A DNA stretch of 64,000 nucleotides from Lawsonibacter sp900766145 (lineage in GTDB: Bacteria; Bacillota; Clostridia; Oscillospirales; Oscillospiraceae): the NCBI RefSeq assembly GCF_030372275.1, contig NZ_JAUDDJ010000004.1; one strand, given 5' to 3'. The position numbers were made by a program, and so were the translations under genes. The notes below the pieces were generated by a model. That model was given only the letters and a program-made list of their open reading frames with translations, did no database searches and had not been told where the DNA came from. Positions 53,436-63,730 of this stretch are shown piece after piece (within the stretch, counting starts at the first letter, position 1; every line of letters starts with the position of its first letter).

Positions 53436-53472
53436 CCTACTTTTTTCGAGAAAAAAGTAGGCAAAAAAGCTT
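53436..53472 (+). repeat. Dispersed terminator-like repeat, copy 2
   Basis: Begins at the first base after the DUF3810 stop codon: CCTACTTTTTTC-GA-GAAAAAAGTAGG then CAAAAAAGCTT. Same orientation relative to its gene as copy 1 (16260-16296), one mismatch in 37 bases. Confidence 0.8.
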
Positions 53473-53503
53473 CCTGCGAAACTCCGTTTCGCCTCTGGAG
53501 TAC

Positions 53504-53538
53504 AAAAAGCCGGCCGCCATTTGGCGGCCGGCTTTCCT
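53504..53538 (-). terminator. Terminator after the rhomboid-like gene
   Basis: Arms AAAGCCGGCCGCC and GGCGGCCGGCTTT with an AAAT loop, then a T-run on the minus strand. Confidence 0.92.
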
Positions 53539-53540
53539 TT

Positions 53541-54401
53541 TTATTGTACGTGTACGTGATCGTTGATGTGTTTCATGCAGTAGCAGTAGTAGCCGTTGCA
53601 CTTGGAGCAGTAGCGGAACTCCATGTTGGGGTCGTCCGCATCGGTGATGCCGCACACGGCGCACTTGTGGAGATATCCCTTCCGCTGCTGGACCTCTTTC
53701 TGGGCCTTCTTGAAGTTGATGGTCTGGGGCCGGGCCTGATAGGCCATGCGGCCGGTTTTGCGGCGAACTACGCTCACCAGATCGTCCCAGAAGAAGATGA
53801 AGTAGTTCAGCAGGGCGATGATGGGCAGAGCGGCGGTGATCCACTGCCGGGCAAACAGACTGAAGACGATGTCATAGGCAAACAGAGCAGCGTCCAGCCA
53901 GGCCAGCCATTTCACTTTCAGAGGCAGAATGCCATAGAGCAGCACCTGCATCTCCGGGTACAGAGTGGCGAAGGCGAAGAACATGGACATGTTCACATAG
54001 TACATGGTGACGCTGGTCTGGAAGGCAAAGCCGATGATAAGGTTGAGGATGGCTCCCAGAAAATAAAATACGGTGAACCGGGTGGAGCCCCACTGCCGTT
54101 CCAGAGCGTTGCCAATGTAGTAATAGAACAGAGTGGTCATGGCAAACCACAAAATGGAGAACATATTACTGGAGCTGTAACCGCTCACCGGCACAAACAG
54201 GAAAGTGATGATCCGCCACACCTGTCCCTGGAAGATCAGGTCCGGGTGGAATAGGAACAGCAGGGTGGCATAGCCGTTGGAGAACATGTCCATAAAATAG
54301 ACGAGCACATTGCCGATGACAATGAACTTCATCAGGTTGGGAATGCCGAAGCGGGGATGTTTGTAACAGAAGCGGTCCAGCCAGCGTGAGATGGCTTTCA
54401 T
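53541..54401 (-). CDS. Rhomboid-like membrane protein with C-terminal zinc ribbon
   Basis: 286-residue protein with six hydrophobic segments in residues 20-215 laid out like a rhomboid (FQGQVWRIITFLFVPV, then IGNALERQWGSTRFTVFYFLGAILN). The usual catalytic GxSG is not present: the equivalent stretch reads VNMSMFFAFATLYPE. It is therefore probably a pseudoprotease of the derlin/rhomboid type. The C-terminus carries a cytoplasmic Cys pair module CAVCGITDADDPNMEFRYCSKC (positions about 255-276), likely binding zinc. It stands alone with its own terminator. Confidence 0.75.
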   Translation of the reverse strand: MKAISRWLDRFCYKHPRFGIPNLMKFIVIGNVLVYFMDMFSNGYATLLFLFHPDLIFQGQVWRIITFLFVPVSGYSSSNMFSILWFAMTTLFYYYIGNALERQWGSTRFTVFYFLGAILNLIIGFAFQTSVTMYYVNMSMFFAFATLYPEMQVLLYGILPLKVKWLAWLDAALFAYDIVFSLFARQWITAALPIIALLNYFIFFWDDLVSVVRRKTGRMAYQARPQTINFKKAQKEVQQRKGYLHKCAVCGITDADDPNMEFRYCSKCNGYYCYCMKHINDHVHVQ

Positions 54402-54628
54402 GGACAGCCCTCCTTATCTGAATAAAATTGCCGCACAGGCGGCAGAAATGTCTAGAGAGCATTGTACCCGTTTTCCATAGAAAAGTCCATGACGAAAGTG
54501 TAAACATTTTCCCGGGAACGTGGGGAAGAAAAACTTATGCTTTCCCTGAAAAGGGGAATATGATAGAATAAATAAGAATGTGGGCGGCTTTGGCCGTTTT
54601 TGAATTTATAGAAAAGAGCGAGGAAGCT

Positions 54629-55873
54629 ATGAGTATTGTAAAAGACATGTCCCTGGCCCCCTCGGGCCTGCAGAAGATCCAGTGGGTGCGGGACTTTATG
54701 CCTGCCCTCAGCGGCATTGAGGAGCGGTTCCGCAAAGAAAAGCCCTTTGCCGGGCTGACCATCGCCGTCTCCGTCCATCTGGAGGCCAAGACTGCGAATC
54801 TGGGTCTGGTCCTGCGGGAGGGCGGAGCCGACGTGCACCTCACCGGCTGTAACCCACTGTCCACCCAGGACGACGTGGCCGCCGCCATGGCCCACCTGGG
54901 TGTGGACACCTACGGCGTCCACGGCGTTACTCCCCAGGAGTATGAGGACCTGCTGGTGGAGACCCTGAAGTGCCGTCCCCACCTGATTGTGGACGACGGC
55001 GGCGACCTCATTTCCCTGCTGGGCGGTCGCTGCGCCGACCTGGGCGAGCGGCTCATCGGCGGCTGTGAGGAGACCACCACCGGCATCCACCGCCTCATCG
55101 CCCGGGAGAAGGCGGGCATTCTGCCCTGCCCCATGATGGCGGTGAACGACGCCAAGGCCAAGCACTACTACGACAACAAATACGGTACCGGCCAGTCCAC
55201 CTGGGATGCCATCATGCACACCACCAACCTGATGGTGGCGGGCAAGACGGTGGTGGTGGCCGGCTATGGTTGGTGCGGCAAGGGCATCGCCATGCGGGCC
55301 AAGGGCATGGGCGCCCATGTCATCGTCTGCGAGGTGGACCCCTTCAAGGCGCTGGAGGCTACCATGGAGAACTTCCAGGTCATGCCCATGGATGAGGCGG
55401 CCAAGGTGGGCGACCTGTTCGTCACCGCCACCGGCTGCAAGGACGTGATCGTGGACCGGCACTTTGCCGTCATGAAGCACAACGCCATCCTGTGTAACTC
55501 CGGCCACTTTGACTGTGAGGTGGACGTGGCCGCTCTGGCCGCGGAGGCGGTGGAGCGCTTCCCCCGACGGGAGGGCATCGAGGGCTTCCGCCTGAAGGAC
55601 GGCCGCATCCTCAACGTGCTGGCTCAGGGCCGGCTGGTAAACCTGGCTGCCGGCAACGGCCACCCCGCCGAAATCATGGACATGTCCTTTGCTGTCCAGG
55701 CCCTCTCTCTGGAGTGGCTGGCCAAGCACCGCGACGGCCTGGAGAAAAAGGTATATCAGGTGCCCGACGAGATCGACGACCAGATCGGCCGGGTGAAGCT
55801 GGCCGCCATGGGCCTCTCCATCGATACCTTGACCCAGGAGCAGAAGGACTATCTGGCGGGTTGGGAGGCATAA
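54629..55873 (+). CDS. ahcY: Adenosylhomocysteinase
   Basis: 414-residue NAD-dependent enzyme splitting S-adenosylhomocysteine into adenosine and homocysteine, clearing the product of SAM-dependent methylation. NAD motif GYGWCGKGIAMRAKGMGA near residue 214. Substrate segments GCEETTTGIHRL near 150 and NDAKAKHYYDNKYG near 175, and NSGHFDCEVD near 290, are present. The frame opens at 54578; ATG 54629 follows GAGCGAGGAAG. It lies directly upstream of, but separate from, the SAM-riboswitch-controlled metK. Confidence 0.97.
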   Translation: MSIVKDMSLAPSGLQKIQWVRDFMPALSGIEERFRKEKPFAGLTIAVSVHLEAKTANLGLVLREGGADVHLTGCNPLSTQDDVAAAMAHLGVDTYGVHGVTPQEYEDLLVETLKCRPHLIVDDGGDLISLLGGRCADLGERLIGGCEETTTGIHRLIAREKAGILPCPMMAVNDAKAKHYYDNKYGTGQSTWDAIMHTTNLMVAGKTVVVAGYGWCGKGIAMRAKGMGAHVIVCEVDPFKALEATMENFQVMPMDEAAKVGDLFVTATGCKDVIVDRHFAVMKHNAILCNSGHFDCEVDVAALAAEAVERFPRREGIEGFRLKDGRILNVLAQGRLVNLAAGNGHPAEIMDMSFAVQALSLEWLAKHRDGLEKKVYQVPDEIDDQIGRVKLAAMGLSIDTLTQEQKDYLAGWEA

Positions 55874-55879
55874 AACCTA

Positions 55880-55907
55880 TTGACAAAGGCGGAAAAGCTG
55901 ATATAAT
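55880..55907 (+). promoter_or_regulatory. Promoter of the SAM riboswitch-metK transcript
   Basis: TTGACA at 55880-55885, 16-base spacer, TATAAT at 55902-55907. It begins right after the ahcY stop. Confidence 0.88.
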
Positions 55908-55926
55908 CCATCTGTACAACTGAAAA

Positions 55927-56032
55927 CCTTATCAAGAGCGGTGGAGGGAACGGCCCTATGAAACCCGGCAACCTGCGTAAAACGCAAGGTGCTAAATCCG
56001 GCGGCAGTGTATCGAAAGATGAGGGTGCTTAC
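55927..56032 (+). promoter_or_regulatory. SAM-I (S-box) riboswitch
   Basis: Classic S-box sequence: CTTATCAAGAGCGGTGG, then GGGAACGGCCC, GAAACCCGGCAACC, GGTGCTAAATCC, and GAAAGATGAGG. It is followed at once by an intrinsic terminator, so high SAM should stop metK transcription. Confidence 0.97.
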
Positions 56033-56037
56033 ACGAT

Positions 56038-56068
56038 GAAACGCTCCGCCAATGCGGAGCGTTTTTTT
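56038..56068 (+). terminator. SAM riboswitch terminator
   Basis: Stem AAACGCTCCGC/GCGGAGCGTTT with a CAAT loop and seven T residues, between the aptamer and metK. Confidence 0.95.
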
Positions 56069-56098
56069 CACCCCCCAGAAAAAGAAAGGAAAAAGATT

Positions 56099-57286
56099 AT
56101 GGCAAAGAAACTGTTTACCTCTGAATCGGTAACCGAGGGGCATCCCGATAAGATCTGCGACCAGATCTCCGACGCGGTGCTGGACGCGATGCTTGCTCAG
56201 GATCCTCAGGCTCGTGTGGCCTGCGAGACCACGGTAACCACCGGTCTGGTCCATGTGATGGGCGAGATCACCACCAGCTGCTATGTGGACATCCCCAAGA
56301 TCGCCCGGGACGTGGTGCGGGACATCGGCTATGACCGTGCCAAGTTCGGCTTTGACTGCGACACCTGCGCGGTGCTCACCTCCATTGATGAGCAGTCCCC
56401 CGACATCGCCATGGGCGTGGACAAGTGCCTGGAGGCCAAGGAGGGCGAGCAGGACGACGGCCTGGACAACGGCGCCGGCGACCAGGGCATGATGTTCGGA
56501 TATGCCTGTGACGAGACCGAGGAGCTTATGCCTCTGCCCATCACCCTGGCCCAGAAGCTGGCCATGCGCCTGACCCAGGTGCGCAAGGAGGGCAAGGTAG
56601 ACTACCTGCGCCCCGACGGCAAGACCCAGGTCACCGTGGAGTACGATGAGAATGATAAGCCCCTGCGCGTGGACGCGGTGGTGGTCTCCACCCAGCACAG
56701 CCCCGAGGTGGAGCTGAGCCAGATCCGTCAGGATATGATCGACCTGGTCATCCGGCCCATCATTCCCGCCAGCCTCATGGATAACGACACCAAGATCTAC
56801 GTCAACCCCACCGGCCGCTTCGTGGTGGGCGGTCCTCAGGGCGACTCCGGCCTCACCGGTCGGAAGATCATCGTGGATACTTACGGCGGCAGCGCCCCCC
56901 ACGGCGGCGGCGCCTTCTCCGGCAAGGACCCCACCAAGGTGGACCGCTCCGCCGCCTACGCCGCCCGCTGGGTGGCCAAGAACGTGGTGGCTGCCGGTCT
57001 GGCCTCCCGCTGCCAGGTGCAGCTGGCCTACGCCATCGGTGTAGCTCAGCCGGTCTCCGTGCGGGTGGATACCTTCGGTACCGGCCGGGTCTCCGACGAG
57101 GACCTGTCCGATGCGGTGCAGCAGGTCTTTGACCTGCGTCCCGCCGCCATCATCCGGGATCTGGACCTGCGCCGTCCCATCTACCGCCAGACCGCCGCTT
57201 ACGGCCACTTCGGCCGCAGCGACCTGGATCTGCCCTGGGAGCGCACCGACCGCACCGATGCCCTGCTGGCCAAGGTGCAGGCATAA
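56099..57286 (+). CDS. metK: S-adenosylmethionine synthetase
   Basis: 395-residue enzyme making SAM from methionine and ATP. Signatures: TSESVTEGHPDKICDQISDAVLD near residue 7, GAGDQGMMFGYA near 120, and GGAFSGKDPTKVDRSAAYAAR near 265. ATG 56099 follows AAAGGA. An in-frame reading runs back through the riboswitch to 55958 but is not a real start. Controlled by the upstream SAM-I riboswitch; closed by the terminator at 57358-57389. Confidence 0.98.
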   Translation: MAKKLFTSESVTEGHPDKICDQISDAVLDAMLAQDPQARVACETTVTTGLVHVMGEITTSCYVDIPKIARDVVRDIGYDRAKFGFDCDTCAVLTSIDEQSPDIAMGVDKCLEAKEGEQDDGLDNGAGDQGMMFGYACDETEELMPLPITLAQKLAMRLTQVRKEGKVDYLRPDGKTQVTVEYDENDKPLRVDAVVVSTQHSPEVELSQIRQDMIDLVIRPIIPASLMDNDTKIYVNPTGRFVVGGPQGDSGLTGRKIIVDTYGGSAPHGGGAFSGKDPTKVDRSAAYAARWVAKNVVAAGLASRCQVQLAYAIGVAQPVSVRVDTFGTGRVSDEDLSDAVQQVFDLRPAAIIRDLDLRRPIYRQTAAYGHFGRSDLDLPWERTDRTDALLAKVQA

Positions 57287-57357
57287 ATAAACTGGAAAAA
57301 CAAGGAATAATCTGCGCCGGTTTCGGCTATCCTTTCAGGGTGGAAGAGACCGGCCGT

Positions 57358-57389
57358 GCGGGCCGGAGAGCTTCTCCGGCCCGCTTTTT
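57358..57389 (+). terminator. Terminator after metK
   Basis: 12-bp stem GCGGGCCGGAGA/TCTCCGGCCCGC followed by TTTTTG. Confidence 0.92.
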
Positions 57390-57454
57390 GTCAGTTTTTG
57401 GGCTGGACAGACGGGAGCGGCGGGAGTAGAATAAACCTGCATCAGCGCTTCTGT

Positions 57455-57471
57455 GTGGGACCTGGTCCCAC
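57455..57471. promoter_or_regulatory. Short palindrome before deoC
   Basis: GTGGGACCTGGTCCCAC, 8-base arms around one T, 10 bases before AAGGAGG. It could be an operator or a small hairpin at the ribosome site. Confidence 0.4.
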
Positions 57472-57495
57472 TTCTGTGTAAGGAGGAAACGACTT

Positions 57496-58149
57496 ATGGA
57501 TCGGAAAGAAATTCTCAGCCGGGTAGACCATACCCTGCTTGCGCAAGACGCCACCTGGGAGCAGGTGAAGACCATCTGCGATCAGGGCTTGGCCTGTCAG
57601 ACCGCCTCGGTGTGTATCCCGCCCCGGTATGTGAAGCGGGCGGCGGACTACGTGGGCAACCGCCTGAAAATCTGCACCGTTATCGGCTTCCCCAACGGCT
57701 ACTCTACCCCCGAGGTAAAGGTGTTTGAGACCGAGGACGCCATCCGCAACGGCGCCGACGAGATCGACATGGTCATGGACATTGGTTTGGCCAAGTCCGG
57801 CGACTGGGAGGGCGTGCTGGAGGAGATCAAGGCGGTGAAAGCATCCTGCAAGGGCCGCATTCTGAAGGTCATCGTGGAGGCCTGCCAGCTGACCCAGGAG
57901 GAGAAGATCGCCGCCTGCCGGATTGTTTCCATGTCCGGGGCCGACTTTATCAAGACTTCTACCGGCTTTGCCCAGGGCGGAGCTACCGTGGAGGATGTGA
58001 AGCTGTTCCGGGAGCACATCAGCCCCGACATGCGCATCAAAGCCGCGGGAGGGATCCGTACCTTTGAGCAGGCCCAGGCCATGCTGGATGCGGGAGCTGA
58101 CCGCATCGGTGCCAGCGCTCTGGTGGCTCTGTACCAAAAGAACGCCTGA
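57496..58149 (+). CDS. deoC: Deoxyribose-phosphate aldolase
   Basis: 217-residue class I aldolase cleaving 2-deoxyribose 5-phosphate into acetaldehyde and glyceraldehyde 3-phosphate. The opening is DHTLLAQDATWEQVKTICDQ, DEIDMVMDIG is near residue 90, and the Schiff-base lysine lies in FIKTSTGFAQGGAT near 152. Start follows AAGGAGG. Single gene; it links deoxynucleoside breakdown to glycolysis. Confidence 0.97.
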   Translation: MDRKEILSRVDHTLLAQDATWEQVKTICDQGLACQTASVCIPPRYVKRAADYVGNRLKICTVIGFPNGYSTPEVKVFETEDAIRNGADEIDMVMDIGLAKSGDWEGVLEEIKAVKASCKGRILKVIVEACQLTQEEKIAACRIVSMSGADFIKTSTGFAQGGATVEDVKLFREHISPDMRIKAAGGIRTFEQAQAMLDAGADRIGASALVALYQKNA

Positions 58150-58168
58150 ACCAATTGAAAAGCAAAAA

Positions 58169-58204
58169 ATCCCCGCTGGGAATCTTCCCAGCGGGGATTT
58201 TTTA
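58169..58204. terminator. Shared terminator of deoC and the NSS transporter
   Basis: 15-bp stem AATCCCCGCTGGGAA/TTCCCAGCGGGGATT with T-runs on both strands. Confidence 0.92.
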
Positions 58205-58220
58205 TCGTTAGAGCACTGGC

Positions 58221-59537
58221 TCAGCCGATGCCGCCGTAGTAGATACCAAGCACCAGCACGGCCGCCGCCACGATCACATAGAAGTAGGCGATGACGTCGA
58301 AGCTGCGGCCCAGAGGCTTCTTGCGGCCCAGGTTCAGCTCCGCCTTGATGTCCTTCATACCCAGGATGAAGTAGATAAACACCGCGCACAGCAGAGCGCC
58401 GAAGGGGGCAATATAGATGGTCACGGTGTCCAGCCAGGCGCCCATCTTGGGCAGGGCCTCCAGGAAGATGGACACGCCGAAGACCACCACGGCGATGACA
58501 CACACCGCCAGACGGCGGGAGAACTTCAGCTGGCTGGAGAGGGCCTCGCTGCACGCCTCCATCATGTTGATGAGGGAGGTGATGCCCGCAAAGAACACGG
58601 ACACAAAGAAGAACACCGCAAACAGCCGGCCCATAGGCATGTTCTGGAACACCTGAGGCAGGGTAACGAACATCAGCGGGGGACCGGAGCTGGGGGAGAT
58701 GCCGAAGGCGAACACCGCCGGGATGATGGCAAAGCCGGCCAGCAGGGCGGCGATGGTATCCAGAATGGCGGTCATCACCGAGTGGTGGATGATGTCCTCC
58801 GACTTTTTCATGTAGCTGCCGTAAATCAGCATGCCTGCGCCATTGATGGACAGGGAGAAAAAGGCCTGGCCCATGGCCATGACCCAGGTCTCAAACTTGC
58901 CCAGGTAGCTCCAGTCGGGGGTGAGCAGATAGAGGTAGCCCTCCCAGGAGCCGGGGAGGAAAGCCACGCGGATGGCGATGATGAAGAAGAGAATAAAGAA
59001 GGCGGGCATCATGAACTTGCTGATCTTCTCGATGCCGTCCTTTACGCCCATGAGCAGTACCGCAGCGGTGAGCACCACAGCGATGAGGTGCCAGGGGATG
59101 GAGCCGAAGTCCACGGCCATGGCGTCAAAATAGGCCTGGGGCTCGTTGGTGAGCACCGCACCGGTGAGGGAGCCCACCGCGTATTTCAGTACCCAGCCTA
59201 CCACCACCGAGTAACCGATGGCAATGCCCAGCACGCCCAGCAGGGGCAGGATGCCGATGACAGAGCCGCCCTTTTTACCCCGCTTTTTCAGCACGTAGTC
59301 AAAGGAGCCCGAGGTGCCCGTGCCGGTGAGACGGCCCAGGCCAAACTCGCCCGACAGGCCCACATAGCTGAACAGGGCCACAAAGATGAAGTAGGGCACC
59401 AGGAAAGCGCCGCCGCCGTATTGTCCAATTCGATAGGGGAACAGCCAGATATTACCCATGCCCACCGCGGAACCCACGGCGGCCAGGATAAAGCCGGCTG
59501 AGCTGGCGAACTGCCCGGCAGTTCGTTTATGTTCCAT
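58221..59537 (-). CDS. Sodium-dependent transporter (neurotransmitter:sodium symporter family)
   Basis: 438-residue LeuT-fold carrier with eleven or twelve segments. The first segment holds the unwound ion/substrate motif AAVGSAVGMGNIWLFPY (residues about 19-35). Later segments include SLSINGAGMLIYGSY near 230 and FFAGITSLINMMEA near 305. Bacterial members import amino acids with sodium. Start follows AAGGAGGAT; promoter at 59607-59634. Single gene. Confidence 0.93.
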   Translation of the reverse strand: MEHKRTAGQFASSAGFILAAVGSAVGMGNIWLFPYRIGQYGGGAFLVPYFIFVALFSYVGLSGEFGLGRLTGTGTSGSFDYVLKKRGKKGGSVIGILPLLGVLGIAIGYSVVVGWVLKYAVGSLTGAVLTNEPQAYFDAMAVDFGSIPWHLIAVVLTAAVLLMGVKDGIEKISKFMMPAFFILFFIIAIRVAFLPGSWEGYLYLLTPDWSYLGKFETWVMAMGQAFFSLSINGAGMLIYGSYMKKSEDIIHHSVMTAILDTIAALLAGFAIIPAVFAFGISPSSGPPLMFVTLPQVFQNMPMGRLFAVFFFVSVFFAGITSLINMMEACSEALSSQLKFSRRLAVCVIAVVVFGVSIFLEALPKMGAWLDTVTIYIAPFGALLCAVFIYFILGMKDIKAELNLGRKKPLGRSFDVIAYFYVIVAAAVLVLGIYYGGIG

Positions 59538-59606
59538 TTCTGATCCTCCTTCTTTCGCTGCGTTGATGCTTTACAGCGTCAAAGCGGCGAAGTACAGTGT
59601 CCTTCT

Positions 59607-59634
59607 ATTATAGCCTAGGAATTGGTTCTGTCAA
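59607..59634 (-). promoter_or_regulatory. Promoter of the NSS transporter gene
   Basis: TTGACA at 59629-59634, 16-base spacer, TATAAT at 59607-59612 on the minus strand. Confidence 0.85.
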
Positions 59635-59668
59635 GTCCGGAGAAGGGAAAAGGAGGATACCGGGCGAA

Positions 59669-60202
59669 TTAGGCCGGAGAAGCGGTCAAAACCCCTTGGC
59701 GCATAGAGCGCAGGCCACGCAGGGAGCAGAAGTCTACCGGGCGGACCAGGCCGGGACATTTGCCCAGCTCCGCCGCTCCGCTCTCCTCCAGCAGGCTGGC
59801 TACAAACTGGGAACAGAAGTAGTGGTGTTCCCGGCGCAGGGGCTGGTGAAAGTAGCAGCTCAGTGCCCCCAGCAGATTATAGTGGTACTGCTCCCGCCGG
59901 GCATACATGGTGGAAAGCTGTTGTTTCAGGTGCTCATAGGCCTCGGCAGAGACCTCCAGCTCGCACAGGCACCAGGGTGTTGCCCGACCGCCGATGGGCC
60001 GGCCATCCAGCCGCTCCTGGACCAGCCCGGCAGGCAGGGCAAAGCGGGGGTCCAGGCGGGCAAAGCTGTAAAAGGGACCGGTGGGCCCGTCCAGACCGAT
60101 GGAGGCGTGGGTATAACGGTCATCGGTGGCAAGGTGAATGAGCCGGGAAAACCAGGTCCCGGAGCGGGTAAGGAGGATGTACACGGTTTTGGTCTGCGTC
60201 AT
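59669..60202 (-). CDS. Papain-like (permuted NlpC/P60, YiiX-type) protein
   Basis: 177-residue soluble protein that I do not recognise by name. It has the layout of permuted NlpC/P60 hydrolases: a His in YTHASIGLD near residue 31 and a Cys in YFCSQFVASLLEES near 130, the likely catalytic pair. The opening VYILLTRSGTWFSRLIHLAT matches many such proteins. No signal peptide. It could be an amidase or deacylase acting on lipids or peptides; the substrate is unknown. No operon partner. Confidence 0.6.
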   Translation of the reverse strand: MTQTKTVYILLTRSGTWFSRLIHLATDDRYTHASIGLDGPTGPFYSFARLDPRFALPAGLVQERLDGRPIGGRATPWCLCELEVSAEAYEHLKQQLSTMYARREQYHYNLLGALSCYFHQPLRREHHYFCSQFVASLLEESGAAELGKCPGLVRPVDFCSLRGLRSMRQGVLTASPA

Positions 60203-60347
60203 ATGGACCCCGTCCTTTCTGGATTCAGAATAGCAGACAGGATATAAATTCCATGGAAGGGAGAATTAAGATTTTTATAAAATTGGATTTAGAAGGTTAA
60301 ATCTTGCCTCTGAGAGGCCAAACCCACGCCGCGCCGGACGGAAGCCC

Positions 60348-60376
60348 TTGCAATCTGGACAAATTGCGGGTATAAT
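60348..60376 (+). promoter_or_regulatory. Promoter of leuS
   Basis: TTGCAA at 60348-60353, 17-base spacer, TATAAT at 60371-60376. The short leader shows no T-box. Confidence 0.8.
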
Positions 60377-60438
60377 GTTACGGTCTCAATATATAAGTGC
60401 CGACTGGCGCGGTAAAAATACAGGAGAGCGTGATTGAT

Positions 60439-62862
<2,424 letters not shown>

Positions 62863-62950
62863 TTGCAGCCCGCAGACCATTTTTAAGCCCAAAGCCTGAT
62901 GGTGCATTGTCCCGTTACAAAAAATTCAAATTTGCATAGCAAAGAAGAAC

Positions 62951-62979
62951 TTGACATTTGACAGAAAGTCAAATATAAT
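62951..62979 (+). promoter_or_regulatory. Promoter of rpsU with palindromic spacer
   Basis: Perfect consensus TTGACA (62951-62956), 17-base spacer, TATAAT (62974-62979). The spacer itself is the inverted repeat TTTGAC-AGAAA-GTCAAA. Confidence 0.92.
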
Positions 62980-63051
62980 GGTTCTGTTAAAGCCATACAA
63001 ATGGCCCTTTCGTGGCAGAAAACCTGTCGCGCCGGAGGGAGGGAAATATAA

Positions 63052-63234
63052 ATGTCGGAAGTCCGTGTAAGAGAAAACGAGTCTTTGGAGAGCGCTCTGA
63101 AGCGCTTTAAGCGCAGCTGCGCCAAGTCTGGCGTGCTGGCCGAGGTTCGTAAGCGCGAGCATTATGAGAGCCCCAGCGTGAAGCGCCGCAAGAAGTCCGA
63201 GGCTGCTCGTAAGAACCGCAAAAAGTATTACTAA
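63052..63234 (+). CDS. rpsU: 30S ribosomal protein S21
   Basis: 60-residue basic ribosomal protein (VRVRENESLESALKRFKRSCAKSGVLAEVRKREHYESPSVKRRKK). It starts after GGAGGGAGGG. Single gene with a consensus promoter and its own terminator; the usual neighbour gatB/yqeY is not here. Confidence 0.98.
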   Translation: MSEVRVRENESLESALKRFKRSCAKSGVLAEVRKREHYESPSVKRRKKSEAARKNRKKYY

Positions 63235-63243
63235 TCAGCACAT

Positions 63244-63290
63244 CGAAACGCCGCAGCGCTGCATAGCGCTGCGGCGTTCTTTGGTTTTTG
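63244..63290 (+). terminator. Terminator after rpsU
   Basis: 13-bp stem ACGCCGCAGCGCT/AGCGCTGCGGCGT with a GCAT loop, then TCTTTGGTTTTT. Confidence 0.9.
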
Positions 63291-63319
63291 AAAAAAACAA
63301 AAAAACTTTCTTTTTATGC

Positions 63320-63348
63320 TTGACAAGTGAGCGGGTATCTGGTATTAT
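63320..63348 (+). promoter_or_regulatory. Promoter of the tRNA-Ala region
   Basis: TTGACA at 63320-63325, 17-base spacer, TATTAT at 63343-63348. Transcription would pass through both truncated tRNA copies before the complete one. Confidence 0.8.
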
Positions 63349-63391
63349 AAGTCCTGCGCTGAGGCCAAGAGCCAAAGCAACAAGAAAATAT

Positions 63392-63413
63392 GGGGGTATA
63401 GCTCAGCTGGGAG
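63392..63413 (+). repeat. Truncated tRNA-Ala 5' part, copy 1
   Basis: GGGGGTATAGCTCAGCTGGG plus AG is identical to the first 22 bases of the complete tRNA-Ala. It then continues into unrelated sequence with no anticodon arm or T arm. An inverted repeat CCGGAAACC/GGTTTCCGG lies downstream at 63473-63503. Confidence 0.85.
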
Positions 63414-63509
63414 CGCCAGCAAACGGAGGTAATCCCCCTCGATGTAGGGAAACAACAATTCAATCAAAAAGCCCGGAAACCCTTGAGATTCAATGGTTTC
63501 CGGTTATAT

Positions 63510-63531
63510 GGGGGTATAGCTCAGCTGGGAG
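63510..63531 (+). repeat. Truncated tRNA-Ala 5' part, copy 2
   Basis: Same 22 bases as copy 1 and the complete gene. The following 50 bases are loosely similar to those after copy 1 (blocks GGTAA, CCCCC, AGGGAA, CAATT or AAATT) but do not make a tRNA. Confidence 0.85.
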
Positions 63532-63600
63532 CCCGGTTGAAGCGGTAAACAACCCCCGTACAGGGAACATAAAAATTAAACATCACAATCTCTCTTATCT

Positions 63601-63676
<76 letters not shown>

Positions 63677-63696
63677 TCACCAAGAGATTGTGAACG

Positions 63697-63727
63697 AAAA
63701 CCTCACTTCTTCGGAAGTGGGGTTTTT
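63697..63727. terminator. Terminator between tRNA-Ala and the recombinase gene
   Basis: Stem AACCTCACTTC/GAAGTGGGGTT with a TTCG loop and T-runs on both strands, for convergent transcripts. Confidence 0.88.
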
Positions 63728-63730
63728 GCT

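Noticed and set aside
55958..56098. N-terminal extension of metK
   Set aside because: The extension would translate the SAM riboswitch and its terminator; the true start is ATG 56099 behind AAAGGA.
60203..60438. Possible T-box leader before leuS
   Set aside because: No T-box bulge sequence or terminator/antiterminator pair is visible; only an ordinary promoter and a short leader.
63473..63503. CRISPR-like or transposon repeat between tRNA copies
   Set aside because: The CCGGAAACC/GGTTTCCGG inverted repeat occurs once, without regular spacing or spacers, so it is not an array; no transposase is present.
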